DNA of 64,000 nt from Rosettibacter primus. GTDB taxonomy: Bacteria > Bacteroidota > Ignavibacteria > Ignavibacteriales > Melioribacteraceae. The notes below the pieces were generated by a model, which ran no database searches, was not told the DNA's origin, and saw only the letters and a program-made list of their open reading frames with translations. Location of the stretch: the NCBI RefSeq assembly GCF_036860675.1, contig NZ_JAYKGK010000001.1, positions 310,001-374,000 of the forward strand. Reading direction: 5' to 3'. The position numbers were made by a program, and so were the translations under genes. Below, in pieces: positions 1 through 10,037 of this stretch (positions are counted from its first letter, which is position 1; the number at the start of each line of letters is the position of its first letter).

Positions 1-1722
1 TTTTATTGTGGATATTTCTTTCATGTAAATCTTATCAACACCAGCAAATATTGGATTGAATGGCAAATTAACAAACGCACCCATATCATATTTATCCCCT
101 TCTACTCTATTCAAACTAACTTCGTTGAAACTAAATCCAAACTTATTTGCTAATTTGTTAAAATGTTCGAACTCACAATTGCCTTTATCATTAGCAAATA
201 GTAAAAGTATTCCGCCTTTTTTTACAAATCTTTCAATTTCATTTATGCTTTTTTCATCGATATAATTTGGTTTTTCTGTTTCTGCTGGAGTATCGGGATC
301 AACAATTATATATACATCAGCTTTTTGTAACTTTTTAAATTTAGGAGCTTCCTTTAATTCAGAAATTTTTGCACCATATTTTTCAAATAATTTTCCTAAA
401 ACATAAAATCCAGAATTTGTTGTATCTTCCCATATGTAATGATATCTCTCTTTTGTTCCTTGTTTGTTAGTTCTGAATTCATTATTAAAAAAATTATCGA
501 GGATAATACTAAATTTCTTTTTAGAAAGAGCTTCTGCTTTTTCAATTTCCATTGCAGATAAGATTAAAGGGCCATAACCTTTAAAATCATTTGTTCTGGG
601 TTTTTCACTTACATAATATTCATAAGAACCATCACGATAAGGATTGCCGCCAAGTCCAGCCCCTCTGCAAGTTCCATATAAATTGTAATAACCATCTTTA
701 TCAAGTTTAACAAATTCTTTTAATGCTCCCTTGAAAGATAGTTTTGCTTCTTCAATAAATTTTTCAGGCAGATAACCGTTGTTGTAACCTTTTGCAAAAG
801 CATAGATATACATTAATGTAGCAGATGCTTCGAGATAATTTCCTTCACGATTTCCTTGATCTAAAACTTGATACCATACTTTTGATTTAGTATCTCTTAC
901 TTTTAATAATGCATTACAAACATTGTTAAGAATAGAAATTAATTGTTGTCTGTTAGGATGTTCAACTGGAAGAAAATCTAGGACATCAACCAGAGCCATA
1001 ACATACCAGCCAATTGCACGTCCCCAAAAATGAGGTGAACGACCTGTAACAGGGTCGGCCCATTTTTGTTGTTTACTTTCGTCCCAGGCATGATAAAGTA
1101 AACCTGTTTTTTCATCAAGAGTTTTTTCATAAATCAAAATTATTTGTTTTGTTATATCATCAAAATCCTGTGGACGATTAAATACTTTAGCATACTCAGC
1201 ATAAAAAGGTTGACCCATATAAATTCCATCTAACCACATTTGATATGGATAAATTTTCTTATGCCAGAATCCTCCGCTTTCTGTTCTTGGCATTCCAACT
1301 AATTGCTTATGTAATGTATCAACTGCAGTTTTGTATTTTTCTTCGCCAGTTACTTGATAAACAAAAAGAACAGCTCCTGCTGGTTTAATGTTATCAATAT
1401 TATATTCAGAAAGCTTGTAAGTATTAATATTGCCATTATCATCAATATACTGGTCTAAATTTCCTTTAATGAAATCAAAATATTTTTTTTCTCCAGTGTA
1501 ATAAAACATTCTTCTTAATGTTTCGAGCATTAAACCCTGTTCATAATTCCATTTTTTACTTGTCATAAAAGAATCATAAGTAACATTACCGGGATGACGA
1601 ACTAAAAATGATTCGGCAAATTTAATTGACCATAAATCTTTGCTGAATTTCCCTTTGGGATAAATATTTGTAATCATCCCAAGAATCAGGAAAAACAACA
1701 TTAAATTTTTTAGTTTCTTCAT
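1..1722 (-). CDS. GH105 unsaturated rhamnogalacturonyl hydrolase with C-terminal GATase-like (DUF4350-type) domain, 3' end cut by window
   Basis: The frame opens at an ATG at 1722 and stays open to base 1, so the stop lies outside the window; at least 574 residues are present. A signal peptide (MKKLKNLMLFFLILGM) suggests export. Residues about 25-395 read as the alpha/alpha-barrel of the GH88/GH105 family, with segments such as KWNYEQGLMLE, YQMWLDGIYMG, SPHFWGRAIGWYVMAL and GTCRGAGLGG. These enzymes remove the 4,5-unsaturated uronic acid left at oligosaccharide ends by pectin lyases. Residues about 400-574 form a second domain, with AKISELKEAP, ADVYIIVDPDTP and FVKKGGILLLFAND, like the DUF4350/ThuA glutamine-amidotransferase-like fold. 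It is the last gene of the minus-strand pectin block and fits the neighbouring pectate lyase and KduI/KduD. The GH105 call is firm from the motifs. The role of the C-terminal domain is unknown. Confidence 0.87.
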   Translation of the reverse strand, partial: MKKLKNLMLFFLILGMITNIYPKGKFSKDLWSIKFAESFLVRHPGNVTYDSFMTSKKWNYEQGLMLETLRRMFYYTGEKKYFDFIKGNLDQYIDDNGNINTYKLSEYNIDNIKPAGAVLFVYQVTGEEKYKTAVDTLHKQLVGMPRTESGGFWHKKIYPYQMWLDGIYMGQPFYAEYAKVFNRPQDFDDITKQIILIYEKTLDEKTGLLYHAWDESKQQKWADPVTGRSPHFWGRAIGWYVMALVDVLDFLPVEHPNRQQLISILNNVCNALLKVRDTKSKVWYQVLDQGNREGNYLEASATLMYIYAFAKGYNNGYLPEKFIEEAKLSFKGALKEFVKLDKDGYYNLYGTCRGAGLGGNPYRDGSYEYYVSEKPRTNDFKGYGPLILSAMEIEKAEALSKKKFSIILDNFFNNEFRTNKQGTKERYHYIWEDTTNSGFYVLGKLFEKYGAKISELKEAPKFKKLQKADVYIIVDPDTPAETEKPNYIDEKSINEIERFVKKGGILLLFANDKGNCEFEHFNKLANKFGFSFNEVSLNRVEGDKYDMGAFVNLPFNPIFAGVDKIYMKEISTIK

Positions 1723-1739
1723 AATTATTATCCTTTTTT

Positions 1740-2753
1740 TTATAAAGCAAAGTTCAAAGAAATTCTATTAACATTATCAAATACTTTTATATGAGAATAT
1801 GAATAATTAATTTCAACAAGATTACCGGCAATTTCTGTATTTAAACCAATACCAGCAGACCACGAAGCAATATCTCGATTTGTTTGATAACCAGCTCTTA
1901 ATGAAATCATGTTCATAAATTTATATTCGAGTCCTAAGTTGACACGTTCAGAATAATTATTAAAATGAGCAAAATCTAAAGCAAGAGTTAATTGCTGGTT
2001 TGAATTTTTCTCGTCAACAAATTTCCAGAGGTCAATTGCTGTTCCAAGTGTAAATACTAAAGGGAGTTGTTCATCAATTTCTTCGCGTTTAATATTCGAA
2101 GAAAAATTTCTAATTGCCATACCAAATCTAAAATCTTTATAACCTGTGTTATATAAAACTCCTGCATCAAAGACAAGCTTGGTTGCGTTATTCTTTTTTG
2201 ATGTTCCGTTAATAAAATAATTTTCACCTAAGTTTTGGCCGACTATCCTCGCATTTCCACCAATAGAAAATTGAGTGCTAATTCTTTTTGCATAACTTAA
2301 TCCAACTGAATAAGCACCAACATTACTAAGTTTCCCATTATCTATATAACCATCAGGATATAAAGCCTGTTGAGATGGGTCAATCAAACTTGTTCCAATA
2401 ATTTCACCATAATCAACTGTAAGAATATGAAAACCTAATGTGCCGTAATTTTCTAAATTATAAGTAGCTGTTCCAGCTAAATATTTTATATCAGCAATCC
2501 ATTGAGTATAATTAAGACTAATATCGAATGCATTGCTTGTATTGGCAATTCCAGCAGGATTATAAAAAATTGCTTCAGAAGAATTTCCAACAGCGTAGAA
2601 AGCTTCGCCCATTGCACTTGCTTTTGGGGAGACACTGACTAACAAAAAGTTCATCGTGCTCTGTGCTAATTTATTCAAACCAACTTGTGCCTGTAAATTA
2701 ATTCCAAGAACTAAAATCATAAACAAAGTCAAATAAAATTTATTTGTTTTCAT
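1740..2753 (-). CDS. PorV/PorQ-family outer-membrane beta-barrel protein
   Basis: This 337-residue protein has a signal peptide (residues 1-22, ending LQAQ) and the N-terminal PorV-family pattern: LAQSTMNFLLVSVSPKASAMG, then FYAVGNSSEAIFYNPAGIA. Alternating beta-strand segments run to a C-terminal aromatic/aliphatic strand (NRISLNFAL), as in FadL/OmpP1-like 14-strand barrels. In T9SS organisms PorV collects secreted cargo with C-terminal sorting domains; family members next to TonB receptors are common in Ignavibacteria. An AGGAG-like site (GGGAGAG) precedes the ATG. It follows the secreted 716-residue protein by 21 bp, so the two are probably co-transcribed with the TonB receptor. It may serve as a dedicated cargo or glycan port rather than the general PorV. 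The family call is good; the substrate is inferred. Confidence 0.82.
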   Translation of the reverse strand: MKTNKFYLTLFMILVLGINLQAQVGLNKLAQSTMNFLLVSVSPKASAMGEAFYAVGNSSEAIFYNPAGIANTSNAFDISLNYTQWIADIKYLAGTATYNLENYGTLGFHILTVDYGEIIGTSLIDPSQQALYPDGYIDNGKLSNVGAYSVGLSYAKRISTQFSIGGNARIVGQNLGENYFINGTSKKNNATKLVFDAGVLYNTGYKDFRFGMAIRNFSSNIKREEIDEQLPLVFTLGTAIDLWKFVDEKNSNQQLTLALDFAHFNNYSERVNLGLEYKFMNMISLRAGYQTNRDIASWSAGIGLNTEIAGNLVEINYSYSHIKVFDNVNRISLNFAL

Positions 2754-2774
2754 TATTCTAACTCTCCCATTTAA

Positions 2775-4925
2775 TTATCTGACTACAATAAATTTCTGAT
2801 AAGAAATTTCACCATTAGGTTTTTCAAACACTGCAATGTAAACACCACTGCTGATTACCTGTTGGCTTGAAGTTAACATATCCCAGGTTTCGGAACCAGA
2901 TTTAGCAGGATTATCGTGAATTATTGTTTGAATCAAATCCCCATGTTCAGTATAAATTTTTATTTTGCATTCAGGTGGTAAATTGAAAAAGATAATTCCA
3001 CGCTGGTCTGTAAATCCATATGTTTTTAACAATGGGTCATTGATGTTATATGGATTAGGAACAATTCTAATTTTTGTCATATCATCATAAGCAAGTCGTG
3101 GTGGATTAATCCAGTAAATATTTGGCACAAGAACACGAGAACTATACATAATTTTTCCTCTTGTAGTTGGGTCAGCATTAGGGTCATTGCTTGCAATTCT
3201 TGCTTTTGATTGAACATAGTAATAATACTGTGCACCGAATAAAATTGATTTATCTTTATAAACATGTTCAACTGCTTTATCAGAAGCATCGGAATCATAA
3301 ATTGTTTCATAAAAAACTGTATCTTGATTTGATACTCTTCTCATAATTCTATAGCCGGCAAAATTTGGCATTGCTTCTGCATCTGGACATTTCCATTTAA
3401 TTTCAACACCATCACCATAACCAGTAATTGTTAATTCAGATGGTGGAGGCGGAGCTTGAGGAATTTTATAACCAGTTTTAAAATTCCATTTAGCTCTGTA
3501 AGCTGTTAACATAACAGAATCAATTCCAGAACTAATCCATCTGTCTTTCCTTTTATCAATTTCTTTTGCATCCGGAGGAAATGCAAATTCTTTTGGCAGC
3601 CAGCCTTTCTCAGGGTCAGGCATATTAGGTGGATTTTCGAGAGTTCCTTTCAACCATTTTCTTCCAACTTCTATTGCTTTTTCAAGTGATAAACCTGCAA
3701 TTCCAGATGCATAAACAATTCTAATTTTTTTACCAGGTGCAAAATTTCTGTAAGGACCAAATACACTTACCATCAATGGATTAGGACCTTGTTTTGTTCC
3801 TCCAGGATAATTTGAATAATCACTCGTACCTAATTCATCAGAGTTTCCACCATGATGAGTTCCTGGATGAACATTTCCACTCATTGGGAAATAATCAGAA
3901 AATCCACCAGCTAAAGCCCAAAAGTTTTTGTTGCCATACTGGTCATTTTCTGCCGTGTATGGAATATAAGTTGCAGTTGCAGCATAAGTTACTTTCGGTT
4001 GCAAGAAATCATCTTTGTCTTCTGCAGAATTGCTAAAAGGTTGTTCTGAAGCATGAAGAATTGTATAAAAATAAATATTACTAAACAACAATCTGCCATC
4101 TTGAGATGTTACTGGAGCTCCCATATCATCACCAGGTTTATCAGGGTCATCAGCACTATATTGATAATAAACACGAGCAGTATCACCTACTCTTCCTCCA
4201 TAATAATGATTCCACACACGAGTAAGCATTGGAACTTCATTAGATGGAACAGAAGGATTTATGCCAATTGAGTAATAACTATTAGCACCGTTACCTTCCA
4301 TTTTTATATAAACAGAATCAAAAGTAAAATTGGATTTATTCTCAAATGTTACATCAAATATTATGTAATTATCATTATAATTTTGACTCCATGCCATAAT
4401 TTTACGAGTCATTTCTATTCCATAAATATATTCATTACCTACTTCAATAATCTGATCATAAGTTCCACCAGTAAATTTTGAAGGATTGTATTCTCCAAAA
4501 TCCTGTAAATCAACTGATTGGAAATTTGTAACTTGTTTGGGATACTTGTAACGAATATAATTTGTCATTGGTTTAGTTACTTTACCAATCTGTGTCCATT
4601 GAGTTGTAGGACCATAAATTGGAAGAGTATCAATAGTTCCAGAGTAAGGATTAGGCCAGTACGAAGTTGTTCCGATTTGAAAACCCGAACCAGTATTAAG
4701 TTCACGATATTGACCTCTAAAACCAACAATGTTATAATCATTTGGAAAGAACCCGGCACGGTAATCAAAATTACCTTTATCAGCATTTGCAGTAACGCCA
4801 ATCCATACTCTTCCGACTTTCATCATTGCAGTTTTTGTTTCCTCAGCCTGCTGAGCTTGAATTTGAATTAGTGAAAAAACAAAAACAACAGCGAAAATTT
4901 TCAAAAATATTTTTTCTAATTTCAT
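2775..4925 (-). CDS. Secreted protein with fibronectin type III-like domain and T9SS-type C-terminal domain
   Basis: This 716-residue protein has a signal peptide (about residues 1-25, ending QAQQ). Most of the chain (30-490) is a beta-rich region I do not recognise. A fibronectin type III-like segment follows (about 492-600; PPPPSELTITGYGDGVEIKW, then AGYRIMRR and QYYYYVQSKA). The C-terminus (about 625-716) resembles a T9SS type A sorting domain: RIVPNPYN, IIFFNLPPECKIKIYTEHGD, SGVYIAVFEK and a final KFIVVR. It is therefore probably displayed at the cell surface. The gene lies between the TonB receptor (26 bp upstream) and the PorV-like barrel. SusD would be expected there in Bacteroidetes, but there is no SusD-like TPR fold. 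A surface glycan-binding or receptor-lid role is possible but unproven. An AAGGAG site precedes the ATG. Confidence 0.72.
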   Translation of the reverse strand: MKLEKIFLKIFAVVFVFSLIQIQAQQAEETKTAMMKVGRVWIGVTANADKGNFDYRAGFFPNDYNIVGFRGQYRELNTGSGFQIGTTSYWPNPYSGTIDTLPIYGPTTQWTQIGKVTKPMTNYIRYKYPKQVTNFQSVDLQDFGEYNPSKFTGGTYDQIIEVGNEYIYGIEMTRKIMAWSQNYNDNYIIFDVTFENKSNFTFDSVYIKMEGNGANSYYSIGINPSVPSNEVPMLTRVWNHYYGGRVGDTARVYYQYSADDPDKPGDDMGAPVTSQDGRLLFSNIYFYTILHASEQPFSNSAEDKDDFLQPKVTYAATATYIPYTAENDQYGNKNFWALAGGFSDYFPMSGNVHPGTHHGGNSDELGTSDYSNYPGGTKQGPNPLMVSVFGPYRNFAPGKKIRIVYASGIAGLSLEKAIEVGRKWLKGTLENPPNMPDPEKGWLPKEFAFPPDAKEIDKRKDRWISSGIDSVMLTAYRAKWNFKTGYKIPQAPPPPSELTITGYGDGVEIKWKCPDAEAMPNFAGYRIMRRVSNQDTVFYETIYDSDASDKAVEHVYKDKSILFGAQYYYYVQSKARIASNDPNADPTTRGKIMYSSRVLVPNIYWINPPRLAYDDMTKIRIVPNPYNINDPLLKTYGFTDQRGIIFFNLPPECKIKIYTEHGDLIQTIIHDNPAKSGSETWDMLTSSQQVISSGVYIAVFEKPNGEISYQKFIVVR

Positions 4926-4951
4926 TTATATATCTCCTTTTATTTTCAAAA

Positions 4952-7900
4952 TTAAAAATCAATTCTAAAGCCAACCCAGATATCGCGTGGCTGCCCATAA
5001 AGCCAGAATGAATAATTAGGATCGTTTATATAAGGTTTTTCATCGGAACGTAAATCGCCAACTTTATCATTCCCTGGAATATAATATCCGGGTTGAGATT
5101 GACGTAATTGATCAAATTCTGGTGAATCATACATAGGAAGATGCAATGATGCTAAATATTTGTTGAAGTCGTTGTTATCCTGGAATGCATATCTTCTATT
5201 CAGTAGACTAACTTTTAAATTCAGCACATTACTTATATCAACATAAAATGTAGATTTTAATCCATAGATATCAAATGACTTAGTTAGTTTTAAATCAACC
5301 ATGTAATAATCGGGCCATTTCATATTATTGCTAATATGAAGTTTACTAAGCGGATTATAAGTGAAATAATCTCCCGCTCTCCATTCACCAAATATAGTCA
5401 TACTCCAGCCGCCTAAAATTTTATGACCTAAAATTGAGGGACCAAAATCTCTTGGTGAACGGAATGTAATATTTGCATTTAATCTTGGTCTAGGTAAAGC
5501 TCTCGATTCCTGTCCTTGATATAATCCCTCTCTGTCATTATTAATTGTTACATCAGAAATAATTTGTTTTCCTGTTAAACCAGTTTTACTGAGCATGTAA
5601 TTAAAGTTTATCCAGAAATTAATCCATGAATTATCATTTTTTGATAATGTAACTTCAAAACCCTGTATATCTTGATATTCATTGTTTGCACGACCTGTAT
5701 AATTTAATGTTCCACTCGATGTTTGATAATTAACTTCTCCAGCTTGTCCAGTAATATCCTTATAATATCCAGAAAGTTGCAATAAATAATTATCAAGGAA
5801 ATTATAAGCTACACCTAATTCATAAGAAATTGTTCTTGGTGGTTCTAAGTTTGGATTGGACATATCATACAATCCGTTTTTGTCGTAACGATAACGGAAA
5901 AGATACATTGTGTAATAAGGAGGATTCGAACGGAAATGTCCATAATTGAAATAAAATTTAGAATTCACTGTTACAGGGAAAGAAACACCAATACGAGGAC
6001 TTATGGTAAAGAAATTTTTTACTGGTTGCAAAAATCCGGGATGAGTTTCATTATATTTTAGCCAAGTATCCCAGATGTATGAACCGCCTTTTTCAAGATA
6101 GCGATAGAGACTTGTATCAACTTTCTGAGGACGAAATACTTCTTCAGCAAATGGATCACCTGTTGGCCAAAGACCACCGCCGCCATTATAATAATCAAAT
6201 CTTACTCCTAAATTAGCAATCAAACCTTCAAAACTAATCTGGTCTTGAATATAAGCTGCTGCCTGACTTGGCCATCGATGGTAATTAAATTCGTAAGTGT
6301 TATAAGCATTGTTATTCCATTTTTCCCAGAAGTTATGATTAATATCGATGTAATTATATTCGAAGCCGCCTTTAATAAAATTATGTTCATCAATCTGTGA
6401 AGCTAAATCAAATTTAACCTGAAGCTGGTTAATTTTTGTGTTGTCATATAAATCTCCTTCCTTTCCGCGAAATCTTCTTGCCATACCTGGCGGGGCATCA
6501 TAGCTCGGGAAAGTAAAATAATCTTTTGTATTTGGATTATATACTTTATGTGTTGTAGCAAATTGCCACTTGCCATAAGGAGATTCATCTACATAAATTG
6601 GTCCAAAGTTAGTAATAAAAGTTGTATCTCTATTATCACCAGTAGGAGTATGATTTTTTATATGCAAATAACCTACAGTTAATTCCCAGTAAGTTTTATT
6701 GCTAATTATTTTATTAATAGTAACACCATTCATCAAAATTGTTTGATTTAAGATTGGGTAGAATGGCGGGTCATACCAGTATTCAGGATTATTATAAACA
6801 TAACGAATATTATCAAGAGGCATGAAACCACCTGCATTGCCGGCATTTGGAGCATCGCCCCATGGTGGACGAATTGGGCTTAGGCCAATTTGTCTTTTCC
6901 ATAAAGCATTATAAGTAACACTCAAACTTTGAACCGGCTGAGATTTAATTGTAGCAAATGTTGTGTATGATTTTTGACTTCTTAATGTAAGCGGCATTAC
7001 ATAATGTCTTTCGCTTGAATTATTAGAAATATAAAAAGTAGCATCTCCTAAATATTTTCCAATGAAAGGAATTGGACCGCCAAAACCACCATCAAAATTC
7101 CAATCAGAACCATCTTCTTTCATTCTGTGATTTTTAAATAATCTTTTTTGTTCTTCAGAAAGTTCGTAATAACCAATTTGTTGTTTTAGTTCAGGAGATA
7201 AATTTGCAAGTCCTTCATAATCAGGTTCTGACATATGCATCCATACAGCAAATAAATATAAATCAAATGGAGTAACCTGTTTTTCTGGAGCTTTGCCTTT
7301 ATTATAAATTGATGCTTGATTAATCCATCCTGTAAACTTTGGATTCTGTTCTTTCATGTAAGGATTATTTGCCCAAGCAGCATCAGTTCCTATAAATGCT
7401 ACAGAAGCATCTAAGTAAGAACGTAAAGCATCATTACGCGGGTCATAAAAAGATGCACCAAATCTTCTCATATGTGAATTATCTCTTGAAAATGAAAAAC
7501 TTCCATGATAACCATCTTTTGAACCACTTTTGGTTGTAATATTAATTAAACCAGACCTGAAATTTCCATACTCAGCATTATAACCACCTGATAAAAGAGA
7601 AACCTGGTCAATTGCACTAAGAGGTATTGAAGTTTCTGCATTTCCTACAGCAGCATTAACATATGACAATCCGTTAACTAATGAACCAGTCTGGTCTGCA
7701 CTTCCACCACGAATTGTTAGAAAACCATTTTCAGTTGAAACTCCCGGTAATTTAGAAAGAAACGCATTTATTTCACGCACACCAGACGCATCTTGTAACT
7801 GTCCAGATGAAACAACCATTTGTGTATTTGATACTTCTTTATGAAGTTCATCTCTTTTTGCAGTAACAACAACTTCCTGTCCTTGAATTACTGTTGGTTG

Positions 7901-8233
7901 AAGTGCAATTTCAAGATTTGTTACTCTATCTGCTGAAACAATTACTCCAGTTAAAATCTGGGATGTATATCCAATCATCGATACTTGAATATCGTAAGTT
8001 CCTACGGGTACATTAACAATAAAAAATTTACCATTATCATCAGTAGCTGCACCAAGATAAGTTCCTTTCACAATTACATTAGCACCAAATAATGGTTCAT
8101 TTGTTTGTGCATCTCTTACTGTCCCAATAATTCTACTTTTTGTTTGGGCATAATTATCCCAAGGCATATTAATAAACATCAATAAAGCAGCAATTGAAAT
8201 CAACCTAACCATTAAAATAAATTTGTTTTTCAT
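4952..8233 (-). CDS. TonB-dependent outer-membrane receptor with carboxypeptidase-regulatory-like N-terminal domain
   Basis: This 1093-residue protein has a signal peptide (to about residue 30). It then has a carboxypeptidase-D regulatory-like domain (about 34-115; RIIGTVRDAQTNEPLFGANV and TDDNGKFFIVNVPVGTYDI). The plug domain follows (about 118-235; EVVVTAKR, LPGVSTENGFLTIRGG, VSLLSGGYNAEYGNFRSGLI). The remainder is a long beta-barrel ending in the aromatic terminus VGFRIDF. This is the SusC-like architecture for energised import of oligomers across the outer membrane. No TonB-ExbBD genes for it are in the window. It sits directly downstream of the GH43 and pectate lyase genes and upstream of the T9SS protein and PorV-like barrel, so pectin or arabinan oligosaccharides are the most likely cargo. 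No SusD homologue accompanies it. The receptor call is certain; the substrate is inferred. Confidence 0.93.
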   Translation of the reverse strand: MKNKFILMVRLISIAALLMFINMPWDNYAQTKSRIIGTVRDAQTNEPLFGANVIVKGTYLGAATDDNGKFFIVNVPVGTYDIQVSMIGYTSQILTGVIVSADRVTNLEIALQPTVIQGQEVVVTAKRDELHKEVSNTQMVVSSGQLQDASGVREINAFLSKLPGVSTENGFLTIRGGSADQTGSLVNGLSYVNAAVGNAETSIPLSAIDQVSLLSGGYNAEYGNFRSGLINITTKSGSKDGYHGSFSFSRDNSHMRRFGASFYDPRNDALRSYLDASVAFIGTDAAWANNPYMKEQNPKFTGWINQASIYNKGKAPEKQVTPFDLYLFAVWMHMSEPDYEGLANLSPELKQQIGYYELSEEQKRLFKNHRMKEDGSDWNFDGGFGGPIPFIGKYLGDATFYISNNSSERHYVMPLTLRSQKSYTTFATIKSQPVQSLSVTYNALWKRQIGLSPIRPPWGDAPNAGNAGGFMPLDNIRYVYNNPEYWYDPPFYPILNQTILMNGVTINKIISNKTYWELTVGYLHIKNHTPTGDNRDTTFITNFGPIYVDESPYGKWQFATTHKVYNPNTKDYFTFPSYDAPPGMARRFRGKEGDLYDNTKINQLQVKFDLASQIDEHNFIKGGFEYNYIDINHNFWEKWNNNAYNTYEFNYHRWPSQAAAYIQDQISFEGLIANLGVRFDYYNGGGGLWPTGDPFAEEVFRPQKVDTSLYRYLEKGGSYIWDTWLKYNETHPGFLQPVKNFFTISPRIGVSFPVTVNSKFYFNYGHFRSNPPYYTMYLFRYRYDKNGLYDMSNPNLEPPRTISYELGVAYNFLDNYLLQLSGYYKDITGQAGEVNYQTSSGTLNYTGRANNEYQDIQGFEVTLSKNDNSWINFWINFNYMLSKTGLTGKQIISDVTINNDREGLYQGQESRALPRPRLNANITFRSPRDFGPSILGHKILGGWSMTIFGEWRAGDYFTYNPLSKLHISNNMKWPDYYMVDLKLTKSFDIYGLKSTFYVDISNVLNLKVSLLNRRYAFQDNNDFNKYLASLHLPMYDSPEFDQLRQSQPGYYIPGNDKVGDLRSDEKPYINDPNYSFWLYGQPRDIWVGFRIDF

Positions 8234-8264
8234 AAATCACCCCATTTATGGTTATTAAATATTA

Positions 8265-10031
8265 TCATTTTTTAATTGATTCAAAACGAAACCAATCAAA
8301 ATCTGCATAACCAGTTTTATCAGAATTATATGGAGCTAAAGAAAATATTCCCACTTTAGCACCGACCCATTTACCTTCCCTTGCATTAAATTCCTTGCCT
8401 AATTTAATGAAATGTTTTCCATCAAAGCTATAGTAAAAAATGCATCTTGCATTTTCACCGACATCAACTCTTAAATAAATTTTATTTTGTTTTATATTTT
8501 TTGAGTCAATTATTTCCTCATTATTTTTTTCAGCATTAATATTAACAGCTTGATAAATCTTAAACCCATTTTTAATTTTTTCTATTCCTATGTATGAATA
8601 ATCTAAACCAAAAATTACAAGTCCAGCTTTTTCACCAATTTGTACTAAATTGAATTCAAGTTTTGTTGTAACTCTAAATTTTTCTGCTGGGAATTTTTGC
8701 ATCAATAGTTGAGGAACATTCCACAGGTTCTTTGTTGAATCTATTTGACTATAAAATCTCAGCCATCCTTTTCTTTTGGAAAGAGAAATCCACGAAGAAT
8801 CAAAATTTGCCTGCCATTGCCATTGCAGTCCCAATTTTAATGAATCAAATTCATCACTTGTTTGAGGAACACAAATCGGGAAAATTTTTCCTACATCAGG
8901 CTTTTTAAATTTTGATACAGGTTCGCCAATTCCATTGCCATCATAATCAATTCCCATTAGAGGCCAATCATTTTCCCATTTAATTGGTTGAAGGTGAACA
9001 ATTCTGCCATAAGCACCTCTATCCTGAAAATGAACAAACCAGGATTCACCTGTTTGTGTTTCAACCCAGCCACCTTGATGAGGTCCATTAATTTTTGTTG
9101 AACCCTGTTCGAGAACAATTTTATCTTCATAAGGACCATAAATATTTTTTGATCTTAAAACTACCTGCCAACCAGTTTTTACTCCACCTGCTGGTGCAAA
9201 GATGTAATAATATCCATTTCGTTTATAAAATTTTGGACCTTCCATAGTAGGATGTTTAATTGAATCACAGAAGACTAAAACACCTTCGTCTAAAATTTTT
9301 TCTCCATCGGGGGACATTTTATTTACAGTCAACCGATGTTTAATTCCGGCACGGCTTCTTGCCCATGCATGAACAAGGTAAGCATTTCCATCATCATCCC
9401 ATAGTGGACATGGATCAATCCAGCCTTTTGCTTTCTTAATTAATTTTAATGGAGTCCACGGACCTTCTGGATTTTTTGATTTAGTCATAAAAATTCCATA
9501 ATCAGGGTCACCATAGTAAATGTAAAATTCCCCTTTATGAAATCTAATGCTTGGCGCCCAAATTCCATTACCATGCTGTGGTTTATTAAATTCTTTGATT
9601 GGGTACTGAATAGCTGCATGAGAAATAATTTCCCAATTAACTAAATCTTTTGAATGAAGAATTGGTAATCCAGGAAAGTGAGAAAAACTTGATGATGTCA
9701 TATAAAAATCGTCTCCAACACGAATCACATCCGGGTCAGAATAATCTGCAAATATAATTGGATTGCTGTAAGTACCATCTCCATTGTCTGGAATCCAAAC
9801 AGCACCTTTCTTTTTGAGTTTTTCAATTTGATCTTTTGATGAGCTATTAGATATGCAATCATCAAGATGAATTTCATTATGTACAGAAAAATTTCTGACA
9901 CGAATCCAATTATTAGATTCTTCATCACTCCTATCTATACAGGCTGGTCGCAACTCAGAATTGTAATAAAAATGATTCTCTGAAAATCCCAGGATTAAAA
10001 GCACTATTAGAATTAATTTTTTATTCATCAT
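8265..10031 (-). CDS. Glycoside hydrolase family 43 protein (beta-xylosidase/arabinofuranosidase type) with C-terminal lectin-like domain
   Basis: This 588-residue protein has a hydrophobic export signal at residues 3-16. Residues about 88-390 form the five-bladed GH43 propeller. The three expected acidic residues are visible: D99 in YSDPDV (base), D206 in GWIDPCP (pKa modulator) and E264 in TMEGPKF (acid). Residues about 395-588 match the beta-xylosidase C-terminal concanavalin-like domain (DEFDSLKLGLQWQWQANFD, then RVDVGENARCIFYYSFDGKHF). Family members cleave xylose or arabinose side chains. In this pectin cluster an arabinan or galactan side-chain activity is likelier than xylan, but sequence alone does not decide. 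The gene starts 6 bp after the pectate lyase stop with no clear ribosome site, which suggests translational coupling. Confidence 0.9.
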   Translation of the reverse strand: MMNKKLILIVLLILGFSENHFYYNSELRPACIDRSDEESNNWIRVRNFSVHNEIHLDDCISNSSSKDQIEKLKKKGAVWIPDNGDGTYSNPIIFADYSDPDVIRVGDDFYMTSSSFSHFPGLPILHSKDLVNWEIISHAAIQYPIKEFNKPQHGNGIWAPSIRFHKGEFYIYYGDPDYGIFMTKSKNPEGPWTPLKLIKKAKGWIDPCPLWDDDGNAYLVHAWARSRAGIKHRLTVNKMSPDGEKILDEGVLVFCDSIKHPTMEGPKFYKRNGYYYIFAPAGGVKTGWQVVLRSKNIYGPYEDKIVLEQGSTKINGPHQGGWVETQTGESWFVHFQDRGAYGRIVHLQPIKWENDWPLMGIDYDGNGIGEPVSKFKKPDVGKIFPICVPQTSDEFDSLKLGLQWQWQANFDSSWISLSKRKGWLRFYSQIDSTKNLWNVPQLLMQKFPAEKFRVTTKLEFNLVQIGEKAGLVIFGLDYSYIGIEKIKNGFKIYQAVNINAEKNNEEIIDSKNIKQNKIYLRVDVGENARCIFYYSFDGKHFIKLGKEFNAREGKWVGAKVGIFSLAPYNSDKTGYADFDWFRFESIKK

Positions 10032-10037
10032 AAAAAA

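Noticed and set aside
4518..4871. Plus-strand open frame of 117 codons inside the secreted-protein gene
   Set aside because: It is an antisense shadow of a well-supported gene with signal peptide and recognisable domains; no ribosome site or family resemblance.
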